Of a stretch of DNA of 64,000 bases, positions 19,217 to 28,744 are shown piece by piece. The notes under the pieces were generated by a model, which saw only the letters and a list, made by a program, of their open reading frames with translations, made no database searches and had not been told where the DNA came from. The first letter of the stretch is position 1. Every line of letters starts with the position of its first letter. Position numbers and translations under genes: made by a program. This DNA is from Chryseosolibacter sp964438975 (lineage in GTDB: Bacteria; Bacteroidota; Bacteroidia; Cytophagales; Cyclobacteriaceae), in NCBI GenBank assembly GCA_964438975.1, contig CAYTMU010000018.1, positions 4,170 to 68,169 on the forward strand, read 5' to 3'.

Positions 19217-19316
19217 NNNNNNNNNNNNNNNNNNNNNNNNNNNNNNNNNNNNNNNNNNNNNNNNNNNNNNNNNNNNNNNNNNNNNNNNNNNNNNNNNNNN
19301 NNNNNNNNNNNNNNNN
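19217..19316. other. Assembly gap (100 N)
   Basis: Exactly 100 N, the usual placeholder for a gap of unknown length between scaffolded contigs. It removes the start of the minus-strand gene to its left and most of the promoter region of the histidine kinase to its right; only 22 bases precede the kinase start. Confidence 0.99.
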
Positions 19317-19338
19317 ACCGGACTTTTCCCCTTAGCAG

Positions 19339-22300
19339 ATGAGGTTACTGAGAGACCTTTCCATTCGTAGCAAGCTTTACCTGATTTCGATTATTCCGCT
19401 GCTTGGACTTAGTGTACTCCTCTATGGCCTCATTTCGGACTCACTCGAACAGAAGCGGGCCTCGGAGCGTGTGTTTTCGGAGTGCGAGCAGGTCAATGCT
19501 CTATCATCTCTGGTTCACGAACTGCAGAATGAACGCGGGCGATTCCTCAGGTTTCTTGCCAGCGACTCACAGCGGGACCAGAATCTGATGGTCTCGCAAA
19601 CAAAGCTCACTGACAGTGCACTCAACGTTGCCCGCGAAACATATGCCAGGCAAGGAGCTATTTCTGATTTTTTCACACATTTCGACAGCCTAAGCATATT
19701 CCGTTCGAACGTCCACACACACGGAGAACACCTGAATTCGTTGAAAAACATCGTGCTTAACGAGATTTTTGACGTGGCCCGAATTACCAGGAATCCCGAT
19801 ATCAAGAATCACCTGGAATCGCATTTGTCGCTGCTTTATATAAAAGAATATTTCTCCAGAACGAAGAATATCCTCCTTCCACATTTTATTGACAACGAAT
19901 TCGACAGAGTACACTTTGCACATTTCTCCCGAAACAAAGGACAGTTTGAACTGAGTCGTAGTCAGTTTGAACACAGCGCATCGGAAGAACTTCTCGAGTT
20001 CTACCACGCCCGGCTTGCAACGTCACCATGGTTAGGTGTTGAGGCGCAACTTGAGTTCCTCTTCGCAAACCCGGCTGCCGTAAGTCAGATCGATGTTCGA
20101 ACGTGGTGGGAAGAGACCGCCGCTGTGTTGGATGCATATGCCCAGACCGAGCAACATTCACTTCTGACCATACGTGGAGCTGCTGCTGCGGAAGTAGCCG
20201 CCATGAATCGCGTCGTCGTGCTCAACGCACTTATGGGGCTGCTTGTCACCACTGTGATCACTCTCCTTGTGGCTTTCACGATCCGGCGCATCACATCTTC
20301 GGTTACGGAAATCAGCGCTGCGGCGCGGAAGATAGCCGATGGCGAAATCGATATCCGCGTTCAGTCAGGTTCCGGCGACGAAATCGGAGCCCTGGCTGAC
20401 TCATTCAACAAGATGGTTACGGGCATCCAGCAGCATGCTGAAACAGCCCGACTGATTGGAACAGGTGACTATCGCAAGGAAGTAAATGTGCGCAGCGAAC
20501 GAGATGTCCTGGGGAAGGCACTTGAGACCATGCGGACAGATTTGCAGCGCTTGTCGATCGAAACCGAGATGCGAACATGGCTGCTAACCGCCAGCAATCA
20601 ACTCAACGACCGGCTTCGTGGAGAGAAGGAACTTGGAGTACTCACGAACGATGTTATCGGCGAGTTGGCCCGACTGCTCGACGCCCAAATAGGTGCATTG
20701 TATGTACGTGAGAACGGTCACCTGGCATTGATGGGACGCTACGCGTATTCGGAGAATGGAAGTCGGCGTAGTTTCAATTTACATGAGGGCCTCGTCGGCC
20801 AGGTCGCCGCTGACGGAAAACACGTTGTCATCCGTGATGTCCCCGACGACTATGTCAGAATTACCTCGGCAATTGGCGACGCCCGACCGCGACACCTCGT
20901 GGTCTATCCATTTCACTACGAAGACGAGGTCAGGGGCATCATTGAGATTGGATCGATGAATGAGTTCTCTTCCGCCGACCTCGAGTTACTCGGTCTCGTC
21001 AGCAACCACATCGGTATCGCGGTACAAGGTGCGTTGTCGCGACAGAGATTGCAGGTACTCCTGGAAGAAACCCAGCGGCAGTCGGAGGAGCTCGAAACGC
21101 AGCAGGAAGAACTGAAGCAGAACAACGAGGAGTTGATGGAGAAGACAACGCTGTTGCAAAGGTCGGAAGAAGAACTCAGGACGCAGCAAGAGGAGTTGCA
21201 GATGACCAACGAAGAACTGGTTGAAAAGGCTACCATACTCGAGGAACAGAAGCGAAACCTCGAATATACCCATAGCCAGATCGAGTCAAAAGCAAAAGAA
21301 CTCCAGCAAGCGAACCAATACAAGAGCGAGTTCCTTTCGAACATGTCGCACGAACTCCGAACGCCTCTCAACAGCATTCTGATACTTGCTCAAGTGTTGA
21401 TGGAGAATCGCAATCAGAATCTCACCACAAAAGAAATTCAGTTTGCCAACACGATCCTGAATTCCGGTAACGATCTTCTGAATCTGATCAACGAAATCCT
21501 CGATCTTTCAAAGATCGAAGCTGGAAAGATGGAACTCGCTGTCGAATCATTTTCCGTAGATGCTCTGATCCGAAGTCTTAAGGGTTCCTTTGGCGAAGTG
21601 GCAAAAAGCAGAAAGATCCGGTTCTCAATTCGCTGCGATCCCCGGGTGAAGGAAAAAGTATTGGTGTCAGATCAGCAGAGATTAGAACAGGTCTTGAAGA
21701 ATTTCCTTTCAAACTCGTTTAAGTTCACGGAAACTGAAGGAAAAGTGGAGATGACCATCGACCTTCCAACTCCCGATGTCAGCTTTCGCCGAACCAGTCT
21801 GAGACAGTCAAGCGACACGCTTGCCTTCAGGGTTTCGGATACGGGAATTGGAATTCCCGAAGACAAGTTGGAGGCAATATTTGAAGCCTTTCACCAAGTG
21901 GACGGATCGACGCGCAGGCAGTACGGCGGAACCGGGCTCGGGCTATCGATCAGTCGTGAATTGGCAAATCTACTCGGTGGCGAGATCCATGTATCAAGTC
22001 AGTTGGACGCTGGTAGCGTTTTCACGCTTTATATCCCCGCCGAGGTACCACGAATATCTACAGACACCGTCAGCACACGCCTGATACCGTCTGCACCTGC
22101 CGAAGACAGTGTGCGCGTTGTGAACGAGATGCCTTTGGTCGATGCATCACATTACGACGATCAGCACCTGATCATGTCGGGAGACCGGGTTATACTGATC
22201 ATGGAGGATGATGTAGCACTTTCAAAAGTATTGCTCGAACTCGTACACGAGCGCAACTATAAGGGTATCATAGCGCATCAAGGGAATATCGGGTTGGCCT

Positions 22301-23355
22301 ATGCACGCCACTACAAACCTGATGCGATTATCCTCGACATGGGATTGCCGGTCATTGATGGCTCAGACGTGCTGAAGAAGCTCAAGTCCGATCCGGATCT
22401 GAGACACATACCCGTTCAGATCATTTCCGGGCAGGACTACCGCAGAGTGGGCCTTGAGTTGGGTGCTGTCGACTTTATTCGCAAGCCGATTACTCGCGAT
22501 GCATTCTGGGGAGCGCTTGACAAAGTAGAGTATTTCGTATCGAGAAAACCAAAGAAACTGCTGATCATCGAGGACAACAAGCAGCATAACGAAGCTGTCC
22601 AGCAACTGATCGGGAATGGAGATGTCAAGTGTTACTCCGCTTTCTCAGGAACGGAAGCGTATGAACTATTGGGTACCACGTCGTTCGATTGCATCATTGT
22701 CGACCTCGGTCTTCCCGACATGACTGGTTTTGGATTCCTGGAGAAGATCAGGGAGGATAGCAATCTCAGTCGCATTCCCATCATTGTTTACACCGGTAAG
22801 GACCTCAGTAAAGAGGAGAACCAGCGGCTTGAAAACCTTGCCAGTACCGTGGTGTTGAAGACAGCTTTTTCGCATGAACGTCTCCTGGACGAAACCACGC
22901 TCTTTCTTCACCGCGTCGAGTCGAAGCTGCCGAAAGAAAAGCAGAGCATTATTCGCAAGCTTCACAAGACTGATGAGGTATTGAGGGGCAAACGCGTTCT
23001 AATCGTTGATGACGACGCCCGAAACGCCTCCTCACTGGTGAGTGCACTCGAGCCGGAAGGCATGACCGTGTTCAAGGCGGAGAATGGGATAGCTGCTCTT
23101 GCTCGTCTGACTGAAGAGAAGAACATCGACATCATCCTGATGGATGTGATGATGCCAGGTATGGACGGCATCGAAGCTACCCGTAAACTCAGACAGATGC
23201 CGGAACTCAGGAAGATTCCTGTGATCGCGCTTACAGCAAAGGCAATGAAGGACGACCGCGAGAAGTGTCTCGCAGCTGGAATGTCGGATTACATCTCGAA
23301 GCCACTTAACGTGCAACAGTTAGTGGCGCTCATGCGTGTTTGGTTATATACGTGA
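19339..23355 (+). CDS. NIT-HAMP-GAF hybrid histidine kinase with three receiver domains
   Basis: This 1338-residue membrane sensor kinase has a transmembrane helix at about 12-32, a periplasmic nitrate/nitrite-sensing (NIT) type helical domain at about 45-285 (LSSLVHELQNERGRFLRF), a second membrane helix at 292-315, HAMP at 315-370 with a HAMP-like continuation to about 405, and GAF at about 430-570. A glutamate-rich coiled coil (575-660) contains two copies of a 28-residue unit. HisKA has the phospho-accepting H671 (MSHELRTPLNS); HATPase_c has NFLSNSFKF and GGTGLGLSIS. Three REC domains have predicted phospho-aspartates D1000, D1122 and D1269. It overlaps no other real gene and is followed after 19 bases by cheR. 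Confidence 0.93.
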   Translation: MRLLRDLSIRSKLYLISIIPLLGLSVLLYGLISDSLEQKRASERVFSECEQVNALSSLVHELQNERGRFLRFLASDSQRDQNLMVSQTKLTDSALNVARETYARQGAISDFFTHFDSLSIFRSNVHTHGEHLNSLKNIVLNEIFDVARITRNPDIKNHLESHLSLLYIKEYFSRTKNILLPHFIDNEFDRVHFAHFSRNKGQFELSRSQFEHSASEELLEFYHARLATSPWLGVEAQLEFLFANPAAVSQIDVRTWWEETAAVLDAYAQTEQHSLLTIRGAAAAEVAAMNRVVVLNALMGLLVTTVITLLVAFTIRRITSSVTEISAAARKIADGEIDIRVQSGSGDEIGALADSFNKMVTGIQQHAETARLIGTGDYRKEVNVRSERDVLGKALETMRTDLQRLSIETEMRTWLLTASNQLNDRLRGEKELGVLTNDVIGELARLLDAQIGALYVRENGHLALMGRYAYSENGSRRSFNLHEGLVGQVAADGKHVVIRDVPDDYVRITSAIGDARPRHLVVYPFHYEDEVRGIIEIGSMNEFSSADLELLGLVSNHIGIAVQGALSRQRLQVLLEETQRQSEELETQQEELKQNNEELMEKTTLLQRSEEELRTQQEELQMTNEELVEKATILEEQKRNLEYTHSQIESKAKELQQANQYKSEFLSNMSHELRTPLNSILILAQVLMENRNQNLTTKEIQFANTILNSGNDLLNLINEILDLSKIEAGKMELAVESFSVDALIRSLKGSFGEVAKSRKIRFSIRCDPRVKEKVLVSDQQRLEQVLKNFLSNSFKFTETEGKVEMTIDLPTPDVSFRRTSLRQSSDTLAFRVSDTGIGIPEDKLEAIFEAFHQVDGSTRRQYGGTGLGLSISRELANLLGGEIHVSSQLDAGSVFTLYIPAEVPRISTDTVSTRLIPSAPAEDSVRVVNEMPLVDASHYDDQHLIMSGDRVILIMEDDVALSKVLLELVHERNYKGIIAHQGNIGLAYARHYKPDAIILDMGLPVIDGSDVLKKLKSDPDLRHIPVQIISGQDYRRVGLELGAVDFIRKPITRDAFWGALDKVEYFVSRKPKKLLIIEDNKQHNEAVQQLIGNGDVKCYSAFSGTEAYELLGTTSFDCIIVDLGLPDMTGFGFLEKIREDSNLSRIPIIVYTGKDLSKEENQRLENLASTVVLKTAFSHERLLDETTLFLHRVESKLPKEKQSIIRKLHKTDEVLRGKRVLIVDDDARNASSLVSALEPEGMTVFKAENGIAALARLTEEKNIDIILMDVMMPGMDGIEATRKLRQMPELRKIPVIALTAKAMKDDREKCLAAGMSDYISKPLNVQQLVALMRVWLYT

Positions 23356-23374
23356 GCGAATACGCGGCAAACTG

Positions 23375-24247
23375 ATGCCGATCGATCAAGAGAGCAATAT
23401 CTACGATGCTGAAATGGTTGTAAGAACAGTTGACACAATTGATTCGGGTGAACTGAGAGAGCTACTCGACGCGATCCATGCATTGTACGGTTATGATTTT
23501 ACACAGTACGCGGAAGAATCGATCAAACGCCGCAGTGTCTATTTCATGAATACGCACAGGATAGCTACCGTGAAAGACCTGGCAAACCTGTTGCTAACCG
23601 ATGAAGGCAAGTTTGAGGAGTTCGTCAGGAACACGTCTGTCACGGTCACCGAGATGTTCCGAGACCCTGCGTTCTACGCTTGCCTGCGAACGAAGGTGCT
23701 GACCAGACTAGCAACCTATCCCTTTGTAAAAATATGGATAGCCGGATGCGCGACGGGAGAAGAAGTTTATTCAGTCGCCATACTCCTGAAAGAGGAAGGA
23801 TTGTTGTCGCGTTCGCTGATCTATGCCACAGACATCAATCAGGATTCCCTTCGCCGCGCACGGGAAGGGATATTTCCGATTGACCTGATGAAAACCTATA
23901 CGACAAACTACCAGACGGCAGGTGGTCAGCGGGATTTCTCGGAGTACTACGTGGCACAATACGACGCTGCGTTATTTGATCGCGACCTCCGGAACAACAT
24001 CGTCTTTGCCCCTCATAATCTTGCCACCGACCAATCGTTCAACGAGTTTCATCTCGTGTTGTGTCGAAACGTGATGATTTACTTCAATCAGACATTGCAA
24101 AGCAAAGTGGTCAATCTGTTTTACAATAGCCTTTGCAGATTTGGGATACTGGGTCTCGGTAACAAAGAATCCCTGTTGCTCACGGATAAACTGAAACGCT
24201 TCCAGGCATTCGACCCAAAGCAAAGACTGTATATCAAGATGTCGTGA
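23375..24247 (+). CDS. cheR: CheR-type protein-glutamate methyltransferase
   Basis: This 290-residue SAM-dependent methyltransferase methylates glutamates of chemoreceptor-like helices. The N-terminal helical domain is followed by SVTEMFRDP, the SAM-binding WIAGCATGEEVYS, YATDIN and VLCRNVMIYF, all normal for CheR. The frame is open upstream to 23336, inside the kinase gene; ATG 23375 is chosen because it lies after the kinase stop. No CheB, CheA, CheW or methyl-accepting receptor is in the window, so the substrate is open. The neighbouring kinase, with a long Gln/Glu-rich coiled coil, is a candidate partner. Confidence 0.92.
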   Translation: MPIDQESNIYDAEMVVRTVDTIDSGELRELLDAIHALYGYDFTQYAEESIKRRSVYFMNTHRIATVKDLANLLLTDEGKFEEFVRNTSVTVTEMFRDPAFYACLRTKVLTRLATYPFVKIWIAGCATGEEVYSVAILLKEEGLLSRSLIYATDINQDSLRRAREGIFPIDLMKTYTTNYQTAGGQRDFSEYYVAQYDAALFDRDLRNNIVFAPHNLATDQSFNEFHLVLCRNVMIYFNQTLQSKVVNLFYNSLCRFGILGLGNKESLLLTDKLKRFQAFDPKQRLYIKMS

Positions 24248-24361
24248 ATTATGATTTACGGCGACCGTTCACCGAACGTCAATTTTGTTTAATCGAACGC
24301 CATTTTACGCAACTCAATGCACATTTTCCGTCGATTCGTTAGGAATGTTCATTCCACCACT

Positions 24362-24369
24362 TATCTTTG
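24362..24369 (+). promoter_or_regulatory. Bacteroidota -7 promoter element for the cold-shock gene
   Basis: TATCTTTG matches the TAnnTTTG consensus exactly. Transcription from here would give a leader of roughly 90 bases before ATG 24466. Long leaders are usual for cold-shock mRNAs. No convincing -33 element was seen. Confidence 0.55.
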
Positions 24370-24465
24370 ATAAGTCATTGTTCTCTTGCACCTACCTACC
24401 TTTACCGCCTTCGAGTGACACGCCGTGCGCTCGAATGCTCCGAACACCAATTAAATTTTACCATA

Positions 24466-24660
24466 ATGAAAGAAGGAGTAGTCAAATTCTTTAACAACTC
24501 AAAAGGTTTTGGGTTTATTAAGCCAGCCGATTCAGGCGAGGACATTTTTGTTCATCAGAGCGGTCTCATTGATGAAATTCGCGAAAACGACAAAGTGCAA
24601 TTCGAAGTAGAAAAAGGACGAAAGGGTTTGAACGCCGTTAAAGTTCAGATCATTCAGTAA
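24466..24660 (+). CDS. Cold-shock protein (CspA family)
   Basis: This 64-residue single cold-shock domain binds single-stranded RNA and DNA. The RNP1-like KGFGFI and RNP2-like DIFVHQS are in place, as is the family start KEGVVKFFNNSKGFGF. The frame is open upstream to 24367, but the family begins at the residue encoded by ATG 24466, with AT-rich sequence before it and a promoter element further upstream. It is followed by a strong terminator, so it is transcribed alone. Confidence 0.96.
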   Translation: MKEGVVKFFNNSKGFGFIKPADSGEDIFVHQSGLIDEIRENDKVQFEVEKGRKGLNAVKVQIIQ

Positions 24661-24684
24661 TAGGATCACATTGCGCAAGAAAAG

Positions 24685-24713
24685 GCCATCGATGCGAATC
24701 GATGGCTTTTTTT
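24685..24713 (+). terminator. Strong rho-independent terminator after the cold-shock gene
   Basis: A perfect 9-bp stem (GCCATCGAT at 24685-24693, ATCGATGGC at 24698-24706) is closed by a GCGA tetraloop of the stable GNRA type and followed by seven T. It insulates the cold-shock gene from the permease operon and argues against a permease start inside it (24702). Confidence 0.92.
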
Positions 24714-24800
24714 GTGGCCGAAAAAAACAGGCGCACTCCCTGCTGCTTTCAATTTTTTATCCTATGTTACCATCTATTGTTAACCAAGCGGGCGCACATC

Positions 24801-26135
24801 TTGCAACCGAACGAACTCAAGCGGACGTTGTCACCCACTATGTTGTGGGGATTAGGCGTCGGATATGTCATTTCTGGAATGTACTTCGGATGGAACCTGG
24901 GGTTGGCCGAAGGAGGAACACTTGGGTTGGCAGTCGCCACACTCTTTATCATCATACTGTATGTAACCTTTACATTCAGCTATTCAGAACTTGCTTGCGC
25001 AATCCCGAAGGCGGGAGGTGCATTCGATTACGCTCATCGCGCACTGGGTAAAGACCTTGGATTCATAGCGGGAATCGCCCAAAGCGTTGAGTTCATTTTC
25101 GCACCACCTGCCATTGCTTTCGCCATCGGTGCCTACTTCAACCTCTTCTTTCCGACTATTCCGATCCTTGGCATCGCTGTCTGCGCTTACGTCTTGTTCA
25201 CGGCGCTGAATATTTACGGGGTGCGGGCGGCTGCGATGTTTGAATTGGTCATCACTATGCTGGCTGTCGGCGAACTGCTGCTGTTTGCCGGACTGACACT
25301 GCCAGAGTTCCAGTGGAGTAATCTGACGCATAATGCATTGCCCAACGGATGGACGGGTGCGTTCGCGGCCATTCCTTTTGCAATTTGGTTTTTCCTGGCG
25401 ATCGAAGGCGTCGCGAATGTCGCTGAAGAGGCCGTGAATCCGCAACGTACAATCCTGATCGGGTTTGGTTCCGCTATTCTGACGCTGGTCGTCCTCTGTA
25501 TCCTCACATTCATTTCCTCTGTTGGCGTAGCCGGCTGGGAGGCAATTGTCTTCACGTCGGACGGTAGCATGTCCGACTCGCCGTTACCCCTCGCACTCGC
25601 CCGGGTCGTAGGCGAAAACAATGTATTTTACCACTTGCTTATCACGGTCGGATTATTCGGTCTGATCGCCTCTTTTCATGGTATCATCCTCGTCGCGGGT
25701 CGCTCGACATTTGAGTTTGGCAGAATGGGGTTTGTTCCATCCTTTGTCGGGAACGTGAATCCGCGGTTCCGCACGCCTGCCAATGCACTTATCGTAAATA
25801 TGGGAATTGGTATTCTCGCGCTCCTTACCGGCAAAACCGGTGAGATCATTACCATGTCCGTATTCGGCGCGTTAACACTGTATATCATATCGATGATCGC
25901 GTTCCTCCGACTGCGAAAGAAGGAGCCTGATCTCCCCCGGCCATTCCGGGTGCCTCTGTATCCGTTTGCACCCTGGACAGCGCTTGTCATCGCCTCCGCA
26001 TCATTCGTTGCAATGACCTTCTACAACACCAAAGTCGCAGGAATTTATTGCCTGCTCGTTGTCGGATGCTTTGGAATATTTAAATTATGGCAACGCAGAA
26101 CCCCTTCAAAAATGAATAGTTCTAAACCCCAATAA
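24801..26135 (+). CDS. eat: Ethanolamine permease (APC superfamily)
   Basis: This protein of about 444 residues has some 12 transmembrane helices. It matches ethanolamine permeases in LKRTLSPTMLWGLGVGYVIS, the GMYFGWNLGLAEGG segment and AIPFAIWFFLAIEGVANVAEE. It should import ethanolamine or a similar amino alcohol. The frame is open from 24702, which lies inside the preceding terminator and would add an unlikely tail. TTG 24801 is preferred because homologues begin a few residues before the LKRTL segment. The glutamine synthetase-like gene begins 10 bases after the stop, so it is the first gene of a five-gene operon. Confidence 0.85.
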   Translation: MQPNELKRTLSPTMLWGLGVGYVISGMYFGWNLGLAEGGTLGLAVATLFIIILYVTFTFSYSELACAIPKAGGAFDYAHRALGKDLGFIAGIAQSVEFIFAPPAIAFAIGAYFNLFFPTIPILGIAVCAYVLFTALNIYGVRAAAMFELVITMLAVGELLLFAGLTLPEFQWSNLTHNALPNGWTGAFAAIPFAIWFFLAIEGVANVAEEAVNPQRTILIGFGSAILTLVVLCILTFISSVGVAGWEAIVFTSDGSMSDSPLPLALARVVGENNVFYHLLITVGLFGLIASFHGIILVAGRSTFEFGRMGFVPSFVGNVNPRFRTPANALIVNMGIGILALLTGKTGEIITMSVFGALTLYIISMIAFLRLRKKEPDLPRPFRVPLYPFAPWTALVIASASFVAMTFYNTKVAGIYCLLVVGCFGIFKLWQRRTPSKMNSSKPQ

Positions 26136-26145
26136 CAATTCCCCG

Positions 26146-27504
26146 ATGACATCGGAAGAGATTATCAATTACCTGAAACAACACCCTTCGGCCAGAGTTA
26201 AGATCGCTTTTACAGACATCGATGGCATACTGAGAGGAAAATACATCTCGACGGAAAAGTTTCTTTCCGCCGTGGAAGGCGGCTCCGGCTTTTGTGATGT
26301 CATTTTCGGTTGGGATGCAGCGGACCTGGCGTACGATAACGTGAAGTACACGGGTTGGCATACGGGATACCCTGATGCCCCCGCGCGCATAGATTTGTCC
26401 ACCTTCCGGAAGATTCCCTGGGAGAACGACGTTCCATTCTTTCTCGGCGATATCTCCGACAACGAAGGCCTTCCGGCTTCGGTATGTCCGAGACAACTGA
26501 TCCGAAAGGTCGCGACCCGTGCAGCCGATGCGGGGTTCAAAGTCTATTGCTCCCAGGAGTTTGAGTGGTTCAACTTCCGCGAAACACCTCAGTCTGCGGA
26601 AGAGAAAGGTTTTCGCGGAATGACCCCGTTGACTCCCGGCATGTTCGGATATTCCATTCTTCGCAGCACGCTCAACAATCCGTATTTCAACGATCTGTTT
26701 GAACTTTTGGGGAAATTCGGGGTGCCGTTGGAAGGACTTCACACGGAGACAGGACCTGGCGTATTTGAGGCGGCGATCCGCTATAGTGATCTTGTGGAAG
26801 CTGCCGATCGCGCAGTGCTCTTCAAAACCGCTGTTAAGGAAATCGCGTATCGCCACGGTATCATGGCGACATTCATGGCGAAGATAAGTGAGCACCTCCC
26901 GGGATGCGGTGGACATGTGCACCAAAGTTTGTGGAGCGCAGACGGCGAGCGCAACCTCTTCCGCGACGAGCAGGAAGAGCAGGGCATCAGCAAGCTGATG
27001 AAGCAATACCTCGCCGGCCAGCTCTTCTGTTTGCCACATCTGCTCCCGATTTATGCGCCGACGGTAAATAGCTACAAGCGATTGGTGGAAGGTGCGTGGG
27101 CGCCTACCACACTCACCTGGGGTATCGACAACCGGACAGTGGCGATCCGGCTTCTGTGCAATGGAGAGAAGTCAGCGCGGATCGAAACACGTGTGATCGG
27201 CTCTGATGCGAACCCGTATCTCGCCATGGCTGCTGCAGTTGCCTCGGGCTTGTACGGGATTGAAAACAAGTTGGAACTGTCGCAACCACCCACGCAGGGC
27301 AATGGATATCGAGACTATACCTACGGTACGCTTCCGACCAACCTGTACGATGCCACCCAGCGGATGAAGAGCTCGGACGTCGCGAAGGAGGTGCTCGGTG
27401 CCGACTTCGTTGAACACTTCACGCATACGCGCGAATGGGAGTGGAGGCAATCGCTGAAAGCGGTCACCGACTGGGAATTCCGGCGGTATTTCGAAATAAT
27501 ATGA
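26146..27504 (+). CDS. Glutamine synthetase-family gamma-glutamyl-amine ligase
   Basis: This 452-residue protein has the glutamine synthetase beta-grasp N-terminus and catalytic barrel. Active-site strands include CSQEFEWFNF, GPGVFEAA, CGGHVHQSLW and NRTVAIRLL. It is close to the PuuA/GlnA4 type that joins glutamate to an amine using ATP rather than making glutamine. I infer the substrate from the operon: a permease of the ethanolamine type, an alcohol dehydrogenase, an aldehyde dehydrogenase and a gamma-glutamyl hydrolase point to gamma-glutamyl-ethanolamide. It is not the housekeeping GlnA, which in this phylum is often the larger GSIII type. Confidence 0.85.
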   Translation: MTSEEIINYLKQHPSARVKIAFTDIDGILRGKYISTEKFLSAVEGGSGFCDVIFGWDAADLAYDNVKYTGWHTGYPDAPARIDLSTFRKIPWENDVPFFLGDISDNEGLPASVCPRQLIRKVATRAADAGFKVYCSQEFEWFNFRETPQSAEEKGFRGMTPLTPGMFGYSILRSTLNNPYFNDLFELLGKFGVPLEGLHTETGPGVFEAAIRYSDLVEAADRAVLFKTAVKEIAYRHGIMATFMAKISEHLPGCGGHVHQSLWSADGERNLFRDEQEEQGISKLMKQYLAGQLFCLPHLLPIYAPTVNSYKRLVEGAWAPTTLTWGIDNRTVAIRLLCNGEKSARIETRVIGSDANPYLAMAAAVASGLYGIENKLELSQPPTQGNGYRDYTYGTLPTNLYDATQRMKSSDVAKEVLGADFVEHFTHTREWEWRQSLKAVTDWEFRRYFEII

Positions 27505-27548
27505 TCACTGTTACCCGCCGCGCATCGGATTAATCGCGCGCAAACAAT

Positions 27549-28697
27549 ATGAACTACGATACAATTTATCAGTACAATTTTCCAACAACAATTCGTTTTG
27601 GAGCAGGAGCCAGTAAGGAACTCCCCGATTATCTTTTGAAGAATGGATTGCGCCGGCCGCTGATCGTAACAGATCCAGTAGTTGCGCAATTGGGATTTTT
27701 CAGGGAGATCGTCGGGGACCTCGAGCGCAGAGGGCTGGCCTGTGAAACCTTTTCGGACATTCATAAGAATCCGGTGAAGTCGGATGTTTACAAGGGCGGA
27801 GAAGTATTCGATCAAGCGGGCTGCGATGTGATCGTGGGAATAGGTGGTGGTGCCGCGCTTGATGTGGCCCGGGCAATTGTTCTCCGGGTAAATCACCGGG
27901 AGGATCTGTTTGTCTATGACGACCTGATCGGCGGTGATGTGTATGTGACGAATGACGTTCCGCATTTTGTGACAATCCCGACCACTGCGGGAACCGGGAG
28001 CGAAGTGGGCCGGAGCGCGATCATATCCGACGATGTCACCCATCAGAAGAAGATACTGTTTTCACCAAAGCTACTGGCAAGAATCGTGTTTGCCGATCCG
28101 CAGCTCACGATGGAATTGCCCGCATTTGTCACGGCTGCGACTGGCATGGATGCGTTGACGCACAATATGGAAGCATTCCTGGCGAAGATGCCACATCCCA
28201 TGTGTGAAGGCATCGCGCTGCAGGGTATGTTGTTGATTCACGAAGCGATTGAGACAGCTGTCAAGAAACCTGATCTTGCGTCGCGCTGGAAAATGCTCAT
28301 GGGTTCAATGATGGGTGCGGTTGCTTTTCAAAAGGGATTGGGTGTCGTCCATTCGCTTGCGCATCCGCTGTCTACGTTGCTCGATACGCATCACGGACTA
28401 GCCAATGCCGTTGCGATACCGCACGGAATGGCGTTCAATATTGAAGGCTGTGAGGAGAAGTTTTCACAAATAGCGCGATGCCTCCGCCTGCCTGCTGAAT
28501 CTGGAGAAGCAGTGGTAGATTATCTGTTCGATATCAACACGCGGATCAGTATCCCGCATCGAATGCGGGACATTGGTGTGCGCGACGAACATATCGAGCA
28601 ACTCGCTGACCTTGCTTCCGCCGACTTCGCACATCCCAATAATCCGAAGCCTGTGTCGCGAGAGGACTTCAAAAGTCTTTATCAAAAAGCTTTGTGA
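27549..28697 (+). CDS. Iron-containing alcohol dehydrogenase
   Basis: This 382-residue group III alcohol dehydrogenase has the NAD-binding GIGGGAALDVARAI, the IPTTAGTGSEVGRSAII segment and metal-ligand histidines in HSLAHPLSTLLDTHHGLANA; the first ligand aspartate is in GMDALTHNMEA. In the operon it should oxidise the free hydroxyl of a gamma-glutamylated amino alcohol to the aldehyde, feeding the aldehyde dehydrogenase. A polyamine pathway would use a flavin oxidase (PuuB) instead, so this gene argues for an amino alcohol substrate. Confidence 0.9.
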   Translation: MNYDTIYQYNFPTTIRFGAGASKELPDYLLKNGLRRPLIVTDPVVAQLGFFREIVGDLERRGLACETFSDIHKNPVKSDVYKGGEVFDQAGCDVIVGIGGGAALDVARAIVLRVNHREDLFVYDDLIGGDVYVTNDVPHFVTIPTTAGTGSEVGRSAIISDDVTHQKKILFSPKLLARIVFADPQLTMELPAFVTAATGMDALTHNMEAFLAKMPHPMCEGIALQGMLLIHEAIETAVKKPDLASRWKMLMGSMMGAVAFQKGLGVVHSLAHPLSTLLDTHHGLANAVAIPHGMAFNIEGCEEKFSQIARCLRLPAESGEAVVDYLFDINTRISIPHRMRDIGVRDEHIEQLADLASADFAHPNNPKPVSREDFKSLYQKAL

Positions 28698-28744
28698 AAA
28701 TCACCGACGATACGCGTGAACGAAGTGACCATAAATAAACAGAG

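Noticed and set aside
19339..24247. Full chemotaxis operon
   Set aside because: Only CheR is present; there is no receptor, CheA, CheW, CheB or CheY next to it, so the unit is described as a hybrid kinase plus CheR.
24263..24280. Hairpin after cheR (GAC-GTTC with GAACGTC, one bulge) as terminator
   Set aside because: The stem is short and bulged and the T run is interrupted; too weak to list as a feature.
24702..24800. Upstream extension of the permease frame to an ATG at 24702
   Set aside because: It starts inside the stem of a strong terminator and adds residues not seen in the family; TTG 24801 fits homologues better.
26122..27039. Minus-strand open frame of 305 residues
   Set aside because: It is antisense to the glutamine synthetase-like gene, which has clear catalytic motifs; the antisense product has no domain.
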